A stretch of 64,000 nucleotides of DNA from Agaricus subrufescens (GCA_029945375.1 CM057065.1:1550001-1614000); one strand, 5' to 3'. Shown: positions 36,914-50,369, numbered from the stretch's first letter. Numbers and translations: made by a program. The notes: a model not told the origin generated them from the sequence alone.

Positions 36914-39900
36914 CTACACCGTCGCAACCGGCAACGGCATGTTTGCTATACTCGTCACGTTCGTCCCGCTCCCGTTCGCTCCCGCGTTCAGGCCGCCTGG
37001 CCCGCCACTGCCCAGCACCCGACGTCTTCGCCGCCTTCTGTGATGCTGTTCAATAAACTATTACGATCCATCACAAACTGTTCTCACCTGGGAAACAGCG
37101 GCCCGCGAGGCATCGGCCTCTCATCTAGATCAAGCGAGATATTGGTAGCCGCCTGCAATGCCTAGTAAAATCACCAGAAAAACCCCCCGTAAAATCAGCT
37201 ACCTGACCACACGTCGAGACACAACTTCCTTACCTCGATCCATTCAACCACACCCGTTACATCCCTGGCTTGCAATAAAAACTGTTCCCCCTCCAACCTG
37301 AGGCGGATCACATTCTTCCTCTTCAGGTAGTCATTCCCTATTCCGCTCTCTGCATTCTGCAGCGAGTACACCTTGACCAAATCAGCAGGGTCTGGATCAG
37401 GTAAGAATGGCTTCTCCCTATTCGTAAACAGGGACCGGGTGGCTGATCCAGAAGAGGTTTGTGGCCGCAAAAACATCGAATGCGCCGTGGTAGAGGTAGG
37501 TGTAGTCGTATGCCCTGAAGTCGAATTTGATTCTGTAATGCTCTGCGAGGAACTCGACATCGGCGTCTGCGCCCTCATACTACCACTCCCAGGGAACGGT
37601 GACAGTGATCCTCCCGAAACAGGTGTCGACGCACCGCTATTTCTCGGGATGTTCAGACTAGGCCTCGGTGAAGGACTGTGAGTCGTCCGCTCGCTCTGGC
37701 TGACGTCGCTCTTCGACCTGCTGTGCTTCCCCGGCTTCAAGAACTGTTTCAGCTTAGACCTAGATCTAGACGTCTTCAGCGGGCGCTTCGGCACCGGGTT
37801 ATTTTCCGGTGGAGGCGTTGCGACAACGACGACCTCATCCTCCACCCTTCCATACGCGTTCCCAACAACATCATCCCCACCCTCCATCTTGATAATTCTC
37901 TGGATCTGTCTTTCAAGGTCCCTCCTCTCCTCAGCCGCCCTTCTCGCCTCCCTCGTCTCAATCTGAATATTTGAGACACCTTCAGCATGACTCGGCTGTA
38001 AGCTAACATCGCCAGCTCCAACCTGCTTCTCCCACCACTCCCCAAACACGCCAACGCCAGCATGTCCACGCGGAGCCTTGTACACCTTCAAAGCAGTCCC
38101 CTCCAAAACACACATCACCCGACGCCATTTTCGGTCCTTCGCCTGAACACCAGGCGAACTAAACTCCAACTTCCTCGGCATGATAGCCTTGAGGTGAATA
38201 TTATTAGAGTAAGGTGGTAATTGTTCTTGGCCTTCGTCGTCCCGTGGCATTATTTTGTATCTCGATGTAGGTGAAGTGTGAGCAAGCGTGAAAGATGGGT
38301 AGGGTGGCGGTTCCGAAGAGGCGTCAAACATAGGCATGGACCGTCTTCGCCGGAGGTGACTTAACCTCTTCGCCAGCACCGGCGACGGCCCTTCGGTGGT
38401 CGGCGATGCGATGGCAATGGCATTCTTGCCAACAAGTGACGGCTTGACTGGACCCAACTGATCTTCCCTCTCCCTAGCCTCGGCCGATTGATCATCATCC
38501 GCCTTGACCTTCTCATCCTCACCCCTAAATTTCTCCACCTCCTTGCCCTTCAGCTTTTCGTCCACGACACTTTTTCTCTTCCCCTCCCTCCTCCTCTTCT
38601 GCTTCATCTTCATTATCTCCCTCTCCTCAGCGACCCTAGCCTCCTCTTCCAACTTTTTCCTCTGCTCCTTCGTCTGTAAAGTATGAATATCAATCATACT
38701 CTGACTGGCCTGCTGATACATCTTCGGCCTCTTGAATCCGGTACCATCCCCACCTCCAGGACCAACGCTCAACAAATTCGAATTCCTCGTTGTCGTCATC
38801 GGTGCAAAGTGATCTACAGAATGCTTCATACCAGTATACCCAGCTTTAGGTGTCTGAAGTCCAAATGACGAAGCCGGAGAACCAGTAGGGGGAATCCGTG
38901 TAGAGGGATGGTAAGTGCTGTGTCTCGACAAAAAGCTCGTCCGGTTTTGTGATATAGAGTCCAGTTGAGAGTATAATAATGGCGAATTATGTGGGTGCAC
39001 CTCTCGAGGAAGAGCAGGAGGCGATGGTTGCGTAACCTCGGTAGAAGCAATTTGCTCACTAATATGCTCTCCTCCTCCCTCCTCTCTATTTCTTGCATTT
39101 TCCCCTCCAACTGTGCCGCTAACGTGACTTTCGTATTGCTGCCTCACTGTACCCGTTGGAGACGGTTCAGCCTCATTTGGTATAGCAGTAAGAGCTCCTC
39201 GCGAATTTAATTTGCCCAAGCGTTTTTGACTTTGTGCGTGGCCGTTCATCCCATTGATCTCGGACTCCCGCAAGGGGTAAACATTCCTACCCATGGTGGC
39301 GATCGGCGTTTGGACAGACTCATCAGCATGACAGAAATATGGATCAAACGCCTCGACGACTGCCTGGTTGGTAAGTCTTGCAGCTGTTGGCGTCGTACCC
39401 CCCGTAACACTACCGGAGGCGGAACTAACTTGCGACGCGGAATGATCGCGTGCCTTGCCCTTGCCTTTCACGTCTATGGCCGTAGGCGATGGAGAGCTTG
39501 AAGACAATGCAGATACGTTAATCCTTGCGCCGTCTACCTCCGGTAAACTAGACAGTGAATCAATTGAAGCGAGGCTTGAGTGACCGGCATGCGATAACAA
39601 TGATCGGCTTTGTCCAGAGGCCTGCGGTGCAGGAGCAGCAGCCGCTACTGTTGACGCCGCAGCACGCCCTCGACCTTGTCCATATCCTCTAGAAGGTGTA
39701 GGATACTTTATTCTTGGGACACCACTACTAGACGCGGCGAGTTCCGGTCGAGGAGATGGATAAGCGTTACTACGCGCAGAATGGTATGATGATTCGCCTG
39801 ATGAATACGTCCCAGCTTCTTCCTCTTCTTCTTGATAAGTCCTTCCTCTACCAGATAACGAGGGGGGTAAAAGATTATCTCCATGATCAAAGTTCGTAAA

Positions 39901-41274
39901 GCTGCTCTTTGAACTCGCCAAGCTTGTCTGCATGCCGTCGGAGACTATTATTGGTGCCAAGAGCCCGGATCTTGAAGACATATCATTCCTCGAAGAGTCT
40001 CCGTCATAATCATCATCATCATCATCACCATCGACTGAGTCATCCCCCTCCTCTTCCTCTTCATCATCATCAACTTCTTCGTGTCCACTAACTCCCCACC
40101 CGCTACCCTTCCTAGGTAACGCAGGCATACTCTTCAACTGTGACCTCCTCAAACTCCTCTCCCGGTCCTCTTCCGATCGAAGACTTCCCCCTTGACCAGC
40201 TTTTCCACTTCTGTTCATCCTACCACGATTAAGATTGGACGCAGCAGAAGCCTCCATTAGCGACTCCGACCTCGGCGTTAAAGTCGGCAAATTTAATAGG
40301 GGCAATGGAGGCGGCCTCGTGATGATCGTAGGCGACAATCTTGCAAGGCCCCCCTCCGTGGCTGTCGGAGTCTTGAAACTAAAACTAAGTCGATGGTTGA
40401 GTGGTCCCAAGGTGAGTCTAGGTGGTGGGTCCCTCGCAGGTTTTGCAGAGGTACTACTACCCGGGGGCGGTAGTGGTTTGTGAATGTTTGTGGTCGGTGC
40501 CATTTCTGTAATCGTCAAGGTAGACGTTGTAGAATTAGAGGGTGAAGATTTGTCGGCGGTTGATGGAACGTGAATTGATGGTGAGGTGACCGGCGGGGCT
40601 GCGGTGTTGACGGGAGGGGTGGGAGGTAATGATTTCGATGACGGTACAACAGCACGTGTAGGTGTCGACGATATGTTAGTAGGCGTGGAGCTAGGTTTGA
40701 AATTCGAACCAGTAATGTCGGTATTTTGTTTTGTTTTAATATTCAATCGCACTTGTGAAAAAGATCCCTTCCCATTGGGTAGCGTCCCGTTCTTCAGCGT
40801 AGCGTTGCTGTTTGAAGTTCGTATGGAGTTCGCTGTACTCGGGCGGTCTCCGCCGCTTGTGACCGCAGGATGACTGGAGGCGGGCTGTGCTTTGTGAGAC
40901 AATGATGGGGCCGATGTTACCGAGTATACACGAGTTGTCGATATGAGCTCTTGAACATTCAGGGGGGTAGAGACTGGAGGTGGTGCGTCTCTATTTCTCC
41001 TACCTCCGTCCTGTGCGGGATACGTTGCTACTCCAGAGAGATGTCTGGGCATGGATTGAGGTGACGGAGATCGAGGTAGTGAAGGGTCAGGGTTTTTGTT
41101 TTGCAAGGCTGTTCGGGGTGGCAGGTCACGATTAATTGATGGGGGTAATTTTTGCATTCCAATCTCCTCGCGCGAAAGAGATTGTTCCGCACATGTCAGA
41201 AACTTCAGCACATCTCCATCATGTTGACTAAAATTTGAAGGATGATCGACAAGCCCCAGAAGCGGCTGCGACAT
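36914..41274 (-). CDS. Large PH-domain protein with long disordered N-terminal region
   Basis: Three exons: 41274-37234, 37161-37088 and 37037-36914; 1412 aa. About the first 1000 residues are Ser/Pro/Thr-rich low complexity, with an acidic run of D and E near residues 405-430 and a charged Lys/Glu helical stretch near 860-935 (EQRKKLEEEARVAEEREIMK). A pleckstrin-homology domain begins near 1031 (KLEFSSPGVQAKDRKWRRVMCVLEG split here as shown by KWRR and ALKVYKAP). It resumes after about 220 residues with VKVYSLQNAESG, VIRLRLEGEQFLLQA and VVEWIEALQAATNISLDLD. PH domains bind phosphoinositides or proteins at membranes; the specific role is unknown. The C-terminus is basic then Gly/Asn-rich. For exon 3 I chose the CAG at 37040-37038 because the nearer acceptor gives an early stop. 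An upstream exon cannot be excluded. Confidence 0.82.
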
Positions 41275-44200
41275 GAAAGGTTTCGTTGATTGGCTACTAC
41301 TTAGCCGCGAGGAATATGGATAGCGATCCAGGTCCCGGTCGTCTTTAGCTTTTCGACCTGGTATACGAATTATGCCCTTGATTTGTGAAAGACCATTGAA
41401 AAATTTATTGGCTCGAGTCTATACAGGAGGAATGGACGAGGGTGGGGGATAAGTGACATACGGGCTGAAGATAACAAATGGAGCGCACCCCGCGTTGGTA
41501 TACCGCCGACTGCGTCCCATAACGATCCTCCATGTTTTTGCGGTGACTTTATAATAGAAGTGAAACTCGGTGCATGTAGGGGAAGGCTGTGAGTTGTCGC
41601 TGGTAGGCCTAAGGTTAGATGAATTCATGACAACTGGTGAAAGAGCCCACAAACCCACGACAACGTGATAGGAGTAGACGGACCAAGAAGTGGATAGCTT
41701 GTACTAAGGGAAGGGAGGGGAAATGGACGAAAGAGACTCGGGCAACTAAGACAAGAAAAGTGAATCGTGGGGGGTGTGCAGTCACTGCCTCCACATCATC
41801 ATCAATCAGAACAGTGTCTCGTTCCAATATTACTTTTCCCACTGTCATTTTTGGAAATTCCCCGCTAATGGTTTGAATAATCCTCCTGACCTGCTTTGTT
41901 GTCTTTGCCTTTAGTACCCACAATATCCTCTGGCAGTTGCCGACGACTGTGAGCGGTCCTATGAGGGCGGCCCTGAGGAGCCCAGTGTTGATAGGGCGTT
42001 TAATCGTTGATGTCATCACAACCCTAAAAATAGTTAAGACCATATGGCATGTCCAGGTCGCATGATTGATCACGGATAGCCAAGTGCCAAGTTCTATCTC
42101 CCATGTCCTCCCCAATGACGAGAGTCGGAACCACGGGAACGCAAACTCCACGCCGGCATAGCATCATCTCAGTTCTCAGCATTAGCGGCACCGTCATCAA
42201 GTTCCGGATAAACAATTCGAAATTAACCAACAATGCACGCTCGTCGTTGACGTCACGCTGGAAGTACTTCTAACCCCTCCCGCTGTCCCCAAAATCAGAC
42301 TAGTAGAATCGAAGGACAAATTGATCGACTTTAGAAAGTCTCATCGGTATAGGAGCTTTATGACCGAGCGGAAGGCAACACCCTAGACCCGATACCACTC
42401 GGTATTCACAGATTCGAGTATCAGCTTAATAACTTCAAAAATCGCCGGTCTCAGTGATCGGGCCACGAACCTGTCCTGACCTCTTATCCCGCAGTAGGTA
42501 TCTTAGAGGAGATGTGTTTGAAAGCTAATTGTGGCGTTTGAGACACCGGTAACGGCCCCAAGCGTCGAACACCCCAGTATGTGCTCCTAAGAGAATGTGG
42601 CTAGTTTGAGTAACAGTCTCTTTAATATGCGGTCACGTCTCGTCGGCTTTTACTTCGTTTTCTCAGACTACGCGGGTCCTAGCTAACGGATCACTCATAT
42701 CCGTAGTATATAACTCATGGCTTCCTACCTTAACTTCTATCACTGGGGATCACCTGATAAACACAACCCCTCGGCAATGCAGCTAAACGAGTTTCAAGCA
42801 AGCCTAAGCGATGACGTGCAATGGCATTGCGAAGACCAGGGTAATCATTCGGGCGGCGTTCTGCGATAACAAAGAAGAGTCTATTGTTATATGAACTTCT
42901 CTATCGAGTAATCAGCATAACCAAGACGGTGAGTGAGGGACGGAAGTTAAAGCCACAGTCTGCAAAAAGACAGTTGGAATCCTGAATGGTTTATAGTTTG
43001 AAAGGTGGCGGGATTGTCATGTCAGTGCAGATCTCATATCTCTTCTGTGTGCCTTTCCGGTCCCGGGAAACCCAGGACAAAGTTTATACAGATACTACGG
43101 AGGTCCATGTCGGACTGCTGGGGTCTGGACATGTCACTATCAGCCCACCACAATATATATTTCTCATTTCAAATAAAATTCCAACTTGATATCATAAGTC
43201 ACGATGGAAATAGCCCATGCTGCGCAGTTCTACCTGTCACCGACTAGAAAGTGAGTTTTAGGCTATTTTTAGTGTGCGACATCACGTTCCGCCCGGTTCC
43301 GCTGTCCGACTTATGTTGAAGCCAGAATTCAACTAAGGCTAAGATTTCAACAAGGAATGACTGAACAGAGGCGCGCCTATGATATACATGGAGGCTCACG
43401 CGTTCAGAATTTTTTTCGCAGCCTGACTTTGTGATTTTGCTTCTCGTGTCGCCTGCTATTGCCTGCGAGATCTGGCGCCGTCACGAAGTTGTTTCGCCGC
43501 CCTCACCACACCATTTATTTTCTTCGACTCACCTTCCTTCTTGGAAAATTCCCGTCTTTATCGTTTCTCATTTGATGGCTCTTGATCACGTACACCTAGC
43601 AGGCAAACGATGCAATACCAGATTCGAAACGATAACACATCAACTGCCCTAGTCACACTACGGCAGCTGATTGACTCATGATACGAATTTGAAACTCATG
43701 TAGACGGCCTGAGCCAAGCTATCCGCTTAATCCTGGTTTCTAGAATCGTGTTCACGCCAGGAAGAAATGTCAGGCATGTTGAAGGATTTTCAACGGCGGC
43801 GCCGATGGCATCGCTCTGTCTTGGTCTGTCTGTATCCAAGGAAATGGTTCTCCCCACTCGAGGACTTCGGATGGCAACGGCCACACATCAATTTTTCGCT
43901 ATACTTGTAGATTAACGGTTCGATTCGGTCAAAGGACCATGCCTCTTCGCAAGGCAAGGAAAAGGTGCTACAGTCAACCTTCGGGCTCAAGCAGAGGCCA
44001 GTGAATTCAACATCACACTGGCAAGTGGCAGCACTCAGCTGATGTTCCGGGCTACGTACTTAGCACATCCCATGATCTTGAACAACAGAAAGGAAGGACC
44101 CTTTATGTCAAAAGGAGATCGTGATCAATATTCTAACATGTGCCGAGACAGTCGAGTGTAAAAAAACTTATGTTTTGACAGATCAACAGAGACGCCCCGT

Positions 44201-45373
44201 ATTCGAAGAAAGAATCCCTGTCAAACGAGCGCTCCTTGCGTTAGTACAAGTATAATTAATAGATATTCCAGGAAGCTAGAAGTCAGCAAACAACATTTGT
44301 CAAAGTCTCACAACTCTGATTCGATCAACTTGACCCTGAAAGTATATATTTTTAAAGTGACCTGCTTATACGGGGTCGTCTAGAAAGTGGGGCACGAAGA
44401 ATGGTGGTATGCATGGAATTTATTCGAGTCCGACTGCCGTGGTGGGGCGGCTTGTGCTTCCCTGACTCGCCACTATGTCGGTCAGTGTAACTCTCGGGTT
44501 ATTGTTCCCCCTTTTAATCAGCTCGCGGATTTCTAAGCCACGCCAGGGCTGTAGGTATACCTGACAAAACCCACGAGTCGGGCAGCCGCTTATGAAACAA
44601 GACTCATGTAGAGATGACCCGTACTGTCAGTCAACGGTCTGCCTCTCCTCTAGCTCGATATAGAGGTCTATGGGGATGTTTGTTTCTGAGCTAGACACAT
44701 AATTCACGTTAGCAATTGTCCGAAAAGACGACCATGAACATTATATCTGTTTCTCAAACCTCTACCACTTCTCCCTCTGACCTTTTCAGTAGCTACTAGG
44801 ATTCAAATACTCGATGCGGTATAAGCAACTAAACAAGTCATTCACCCAGACTTCTCCAGAAATCCCAAGAATCCGAACAGCTTAGATGGGCAAATTAAAC
44901 TCAATGTTCGCAAATACCAAAAACCCCACCAGATCTCCCTAATCTGTTCATGACTCATGCCACCAATGGTCCAGCTCGTCTATAACACCGCTTCGATCAT
45001 TAAGACACACTCCCGGTTAAAAGTACCTGGTCTGTATGTGAGATTTCCAGTAGAGCTAGACCAGTTTCGGCAGAAGCCATCTAAGCGATGACGGGTAACA
45101 ACGTTAAGACCAGAGTAAACCATTCATTCCATAGGCACTCAAAGGGAGAAGACCGCATACTTAAGGAGAATCGAAGAACGGATCATGACAGGATGATTAT
45201 CATTTAATCCGAACAACGAGGAAACAGACCGTAGTATAAGGGGGTGAATGTTTGAATGTTCACGAACACGTGTAGAAGAAAACCCGAAGGTCCACATCTG
45301 CACAGCAAGGTACTCGGGTAAGTGCTGCCGATCTATCACAAATAATTAATGACAAAGACCTAAGCAACCCAAG
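41275..45373. other. Four-kb region without a supported gene
   Basis: Minus-strand frames at 41419-41658, 41615-42151 and 42024-42233 overlap and have protein-like pieces (for example RRIIQTISGEFPKMTVGKV), but I cannot join them into one model and do not recognise a family. A TGACGTCA palindrome lies at 42248-42255. From 42260 to 45370 nothing coding is seen on either strand. The sequence composition is mixed, not markedly AT-rich. Confidence 0.35.
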
Positions 45374-46557
45374 TTATACATCCTCGTCTTCATACGATTC
45401 AATCGCGATACACCAGAATATCCTTCCCCAAGGCTCTCCATCTCCATCTCCATCCTGATCCTGACGCGACTTTCTCTTACAGCAAACAAACTTGACAGGC
45501 TGTCCATCCCAATATCGCATGAGATCGAAAGACAGACCACCAGGAAGCCGAAGTGCCAACGAAGGACTAAACTCTATAAATCCATAACAAAAATCGGTTG
45601 TTATAATATCTTTTGGACCGAATACAGCTGATTGTCGATTGGCAGCATTGCTGAAAAACGCTCTCCTCGCCGACGCGTTATCAAAGCGCAATTCTTCAAG
45701 AGGTTGTTGCATTGAACCTCTTTTACTTCTAGATGATTTGACCTTTTTAAAGGCGCCTTTCAGAGCGTCAGATTTCTTTGAACTTGAAAGAGAAGACGTG
45801 TTTGATTTGACTGATTTGTTTGATACAAGAGAAGATGCTGATGACGAAGTTGAAGATGAAGAGATAGATGAAGGTGATTGTGCTCGTCCGCGGAGAGTTT
45901 GATAGATGTCAGGAGTCCAGTCCGTGATAGATCGTGTCGATGGGAAACTTGGCGTTCGGCCTAGTGGCAAGTGGTCTTCGGAAGACGTATCATGATCATT
46001 CAACCGCTGATGCATCAGGTGTGGCATAGTTGATACGAGCGGTGACAACGCCCATGGTTTGGAAGAAGATTGCAGGTCGTGTTCGAGGGTTGGATCAATA
46101 TAACTGCATCAAGGGTCAACCATTGGTCAGTTGCACTGCGTGAACAAAGAAACAGCCTAAACGCACTTCATGAACTTGAGCACAGCTCCTGTTCCCCATG
46201 GCAACTTCAACGGTCGGTCGAACGTGTTGCCAAAAAGAATGTCATCCGCAGAACAGGGAACCAAAAATCTACCTGCAGGCCCAATTCAGTTGTCAGGGTT
46301 AGCTAAGCGAACAGTCGGTGATATAACACACCTCGAACTTGTATACTCCAAGTAACCCCCTGACGATCCTCCCTCGAGAAATACTCAGATTCACGAACAA
46401 CTCCATCTTCACCAGGAAAATTCTTGATATGCGCCACAATCTCTCCTTCGAATAAATCCGAAGACAACTTCTGTGCTTTATTTGTATTGACCAAAGACGT
46501 TATGGGAGTCATAGTCTCTTCTGAAGTACCCGCTAGAACGCGTAGCTTGAGAACCAT
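45374..46557 (-). CDS. DUF1769 family protein
   Basis: Conserved fungal protein of unknown function (DUF1769). Three exons: 46557-46332, 46272-46167 and 46103-45374; 353 aa from MVLKLRVLAG. An in-frame ATG 48 nt upstream (46605, MNTSIITNN) would add 16 residues; I prefer the second because the family begins near LRVLAGT. Family blocks seen: SDLFEGEIVAHIKNFPG, EYFSREDRQGVTWSIQVRG, RFLVPCSADDILFGNTFD, RPLKLPWGTGAVLKFM, DPTLEHDL, KPWALSPLVSTMPHL, and at the end FGPKDIITTDFCYGFIEF, LALRLPGGLSFDLMRYWD and GQPVKFVCC. Between them lies a Ser-rich spacer of about 90 residues encoded near 45700-45900. Protein is probably cytosolic, with no signal or membrane segment. Introns keep phase. Confidence 0.85.
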
Positions 46558-46605
46558 TGATGATGAGAGATTTTTGTCGTTATTCGTGATGATGGATGTA
46601 TTCAA

Positions 46606-48702
46606 TAGAAAAGCATCTAAAGTGCGAGGGTATTATAGTCACAACACCAGTATAGCCTATATCACGTCCTCCGGGGACGAGTGCTGCGGAATGAAATCAG
46701 TCAATTAGAGCGGTGGGTCGTAGCCTAAAAAGGGTTGGAAATTTCTCGGCGCTAATAGGGTGCTCGGCACGTTATAGGGATAAGGCTGTGAATCAAACGC
46801 CTTGGATGGGATGAAATGACTGGAATAGGATGGAATAGGCCAGCTAATATGAGTTGTGAGACGAAAATAAGTGAGAGGTATCCAGGCTCCACGAGAGTCA
46901 ACAAACCAGTGTCACCGATTGTGTTTCTATGACGTACAGATCACGTGGAGTACTGATGCTTGTGCCATGCGGGTCCTTTTGTGGAGGGCATTTGTGTTGT
47001 ACATTCAACTGGGATGAGCACCCTATAGTCCAGCTTTTTGTTCTACCGCTCATGATCAGGCTGTGCGCAAAATTTCAGATAATCAAGAAGTGGCCAGGAT
47101 CATGATCGTGATCGTGCAGTGGTGCACTCTCCTACATATTAGTATCTGATCCAGTGATCTGTACCTCAGTGATCTTTGCGTGATTGCCGAGGTACTCATT
47201 CGACCATGATGGGTGCAGTGCTTGATCATGAGTCATTCAAATGACGGCACTATTACAAAAAAACATACGGAGAAAGCTCCCCCGCCTTTCTAAAATCACT
47301 GATTCTTGACAGACACTTCTCTGACAGACATAGCTTAACTGCCTTCAGACATACAGTTTTACGAAGAAGAAACCACAAACGTCAGTTATAATAGTATGAC
47401 CCTGGCGGCGTCTGACAGAGAGAGTGGCGTGACTTTTGGCGCATGGCAAGCTGTCGGTTTTGATTTTGGGGTATTGATCATGATGTTTGTACTGCCGTCC
47501 TTCTTCTTCCCACTGCTAAAACCTGTTTTTTTCCGCCTAAACGCACTACTCTGAAAATCTTTCTCCGGAATGATACCTGTAGACATGATGCGCGCACTTG
47601 CTTTGACCGCTTTATCCTCTCTATTAATCCAAAAATTGCTATTGTCTTTTTTACGAACCCGCTTGACTTTGAATCTAAGAAAAACAACAACTTCACACGT
47701 ACACACGCATACACACGAGGCGCACACATAGGGGCTTCTTTCTCATCAAATCCCCGACGAACAAGGACCAATCATAGAATAGTTCTCTACCAAGTACTCA
47801 GAGTTTGAAGTAGTCCATCCCTTTCCACGCAAAATCGGCTGTGTCTCAGTTAGCACCGCTCTACAAATAAGCCGCACAACTGCACTAAAAGTGGGATCTG
47901 AGACTAGAACGGAGCCTCCCACTCGTCGCTTGAACTATTATAACAAGAAGAGACGAGAATAAACCAAGAGAATGCTCTTTCATTTCGAAGATTCCGGCAC
48001 CAAGTATGTATGTATATTTAATTTACCTGGGCTCTTCAACAGCTTCTCAAACCTCTCGATGTCGATTAAGATCTCACAGGGCGTCCATCAAACCAAGTTG
48101 TGGTACTCTTTTTGATGACATCAATCAATCAAACCCTGTCAAACTTTCTCCCGAAGCTAGAACCAGTTTGTCGAAAAACAAAGAAAAAAAAAACACTCAA
48201 AGTGCGACGGTCGCATTTATGAGCCTTATCCCAGATTTCAACCGGGAAATTTTTTCATTGAAAGCAGGGCTTCCCTCTTTTTTTTTCTGTTGTATAGTTC
48301 TATATAGAAAGACAGTCCTGGATCTCACTGTTACGAACATCAAGCTAGGGTCTCTCTTATGTCACGAGAAAACAAAACGTGTCGAGAATGCGGTTATTCG
48401 TAGGCTGGAAAGAATGCCAGAACGCCCTGACAACAGCGGCGCCCGCCGTTAAGAATGGCTGACTGTAATATCAATGTTCAGAAAGACGTAATATGTTGAA
48501 AAAGATGTGCTTGGCGTGTAGTACAAGACAACCACAAAGCGGTCGCAATCGAAAAAGAAGAAAGAACTCCATGAGAAAAACTGCTGAAATAGAAATATAA
48601 GTAAAGAGACCGAAAGAACTAGAATGGTCGAGTGTATGGCGTTCACTGTTCACAACTACACAGTCCGAGAACCCATTGATAATTGTAAAGTAAGATAGCA
48701 CC
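46606..48702. other. Intergenic region upstream of the DUF1769 gene
   Basis: About 2.1 kb. No gene seen. Four TCATGATCA/GATCATGA-type words occur at about 47050, 47099, 47223 and 47477, the second as the perfect palindrome GATCATGATC. Homopolymers are frequent from 48180 to 48300. The left end should carry the promoter of the DUF1769 gene and the right end the 3' untranslated region of the DUF7729-type gene. Confidence 0.35.
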
Positions 48703-50012
48703 CTAAATAAGCAATAAATAGATCCCTAATACCACAACGAAGACGGTAGAAAACCCATACGAAGATGCAGCGGGAATGGCAGTGTTCACGGCCGCAGCAA
48801 AAGTATTACCGCACTGTTGATTGATCTCCTCGACTGCGTTACTGTAGGTTTCCTTCAGCCCCTTCAAATTAGCAGCCGTTGTCGTGTCGTTTAAGTTGCT
48901 AAGATAAAGGTTTAAAATACTCCTCGAACATGGAGAGCATGATAGACCGTTTGTGTTGGGAGGTAATGATATTCCGTAAGGTAGCTGGTAGAGATAGAGG
49001 TCTGGAGAGCCGGGCTTGGCTAAGGCCTCCATGTAACAGTAGGTATCAGTAGAAGGGTTGTTCATGCACGCTGCGTCGTACATGAGTTTATAGGCGTTCA
49101 ATGCTGGTATTCACCAAGTGAGCGTGAGCTGGTGTAAGAGGGCAATCTCGACTCACCCGTTAAGGCATCGACTGCCATTTGATTTTTGTCGTCCAAGTCC
49201 GCCTGGCACTGTTGCTTCAGAGATTGGGTGAACCACTGCATATTAGCTTGGCACTGATTGGGCCCGAGGTTTGTGTTACAAGTGCCCCAAATCAGAGTGT
49301 TCATGAGAGTATAATTAGACTGAGCCTGATGGAAGCAATGAGAACAGGCATATCAGGATGAGATGGTATCAAAACTTGCATCAATGAAAGCGGAAGAACT
49401 CTGTGACAGCAATGTGAAGGCACGACATTGTCTGAACGAGGGGGAGTTAGTCATGTTCTTGAAGAAAGTGAGGCATGATGAACTTGAGAAGTTGTAAGTG
49501 AATTGTTGGTCATAGGCTTGGGGAAATGGTGTGGGGAGTGTAGGCGGCGCCGAAGGAATTGTTGGGACGGCTTGCGGTGCGGTAGGGGTGGAGGGTGGAC
49601 TGGGTGTGGGCGAGCCTGAGGACACCGCGGGCGTCGGCAGAGCGGCTGCAGAAGTCGGCGAGACAGGGACGTTATTAGCGTTGGTATCGTCGGTGCCAGA
49701 AGAAGGATGTCGCTTGTGAAGCCGCCACGGCGCTCCGCGCTCCAGAAGCTGGGACCAATCGTGTGAAGAAGAAGAGTCGAGGATGTCGAGAGCAGCTGGG
49801 TGGGTGAGGTAGCGGGTGGAGAGAGTGATGAGGACGAGGGCGAGGGGCACGATGAGGACGGCCCATCTGAATTGACGGCCCGTGCGTCGTTTCCGGTCGT
49901 AAGAGGACATGGAGGGAGGAGGGAAGAGCGAAGTAGTGGAGGGAGCGATGCAGGGCGATGGGGCCAGCTGTTCTGCATCAGCAGGACGGGGTGATGGAGG
50001 CGGGGTGAACAT
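48703..50012 (-). CDS. Putative cell-surface protein, DUF7729-like
   Basis: Three exons: 50012-49380, 49325-49157 and 49103-48703; 400 aa. A Pro-rich cytosolic start is followed by KRRTGRQFRW and a hydrophobic segment at about 50-66 (AVLIVPLALVLITLSTR), an N-terminal membrane anchor. A Ser/Pro/Thr-rich stalk (about 100-165) follows. The cysteine-containing domain starts with SSSSCLTFFKNMTNSPSFRQC, then LIWGTCNTNLGPNQCQANMQ, MYDAACMNNPSTDTYCYM and SCSPCSRSILNLY. The last 18 residues are hydrophobic (FSTVFVVVLGIYLLLI), compatible with a GPI signal or second membrane segment. This cysteine pattern recalls the fungal DUF7729 domain; I recall that from the family and could not test it. Intron 1 works only with a GC donor (GAT then GCAAGT). 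Function unknown. Confidence 0.78.
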
Positions 50013-50369
50013 GATGAACAGAAAAAGAACCAGAGCCGCGAGGGCGGAAGAAGTAAAGACCGTCTAGGAAAAGGAGGGACAGAAGAGTGGGAGACAACCC
50101 AGACGGGCACAAGTCCAAAAGACTTAAATAGCCAGACGCAGTCCTCATATATATGGATTAGCCCAGGCCCGTCCGGCATCCCGCGGGGCCTGTCCCAGGG
50201 GCCGTCCTCCTGTGTCGTCCCCGTCCCCGTCCCTCCTCCCTCGCGCGCCCCGCATCCCCGTCTACACCGCCCCCTGGACGCCGCGCCCGGTGTCTAGACC
50301 ATGCCCAGCGCGCGCAGATAAGATTAGATAACTGTCCCCGCCCCCGGTGGCTGTGCTCAAAGTAAAATA
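50013..50369. promoter_or_regulatory. Divergent GC-rich promoter between the surface-protein gene and PWP2
   Basis: Only 357 bp separate the two start codons. 50205-50350 is CCCGTCCCCGTCCC-like and very GC-rich; a TATATATGG string sits near 50148-50156, on the side of the minus-strand gene. No TATA box is seen for PWP2, as expected for a ribosome-biogenesis gene. Confidence 0.4.

Noticed and set aside
49451..50179. 242-aa minus-strand frame, Ser/Pro-rich
   Set aside because: It is the shifted frame of the DUF7729-like gene, whose other frame has membrane segments, cysteine pattern and closing introns.
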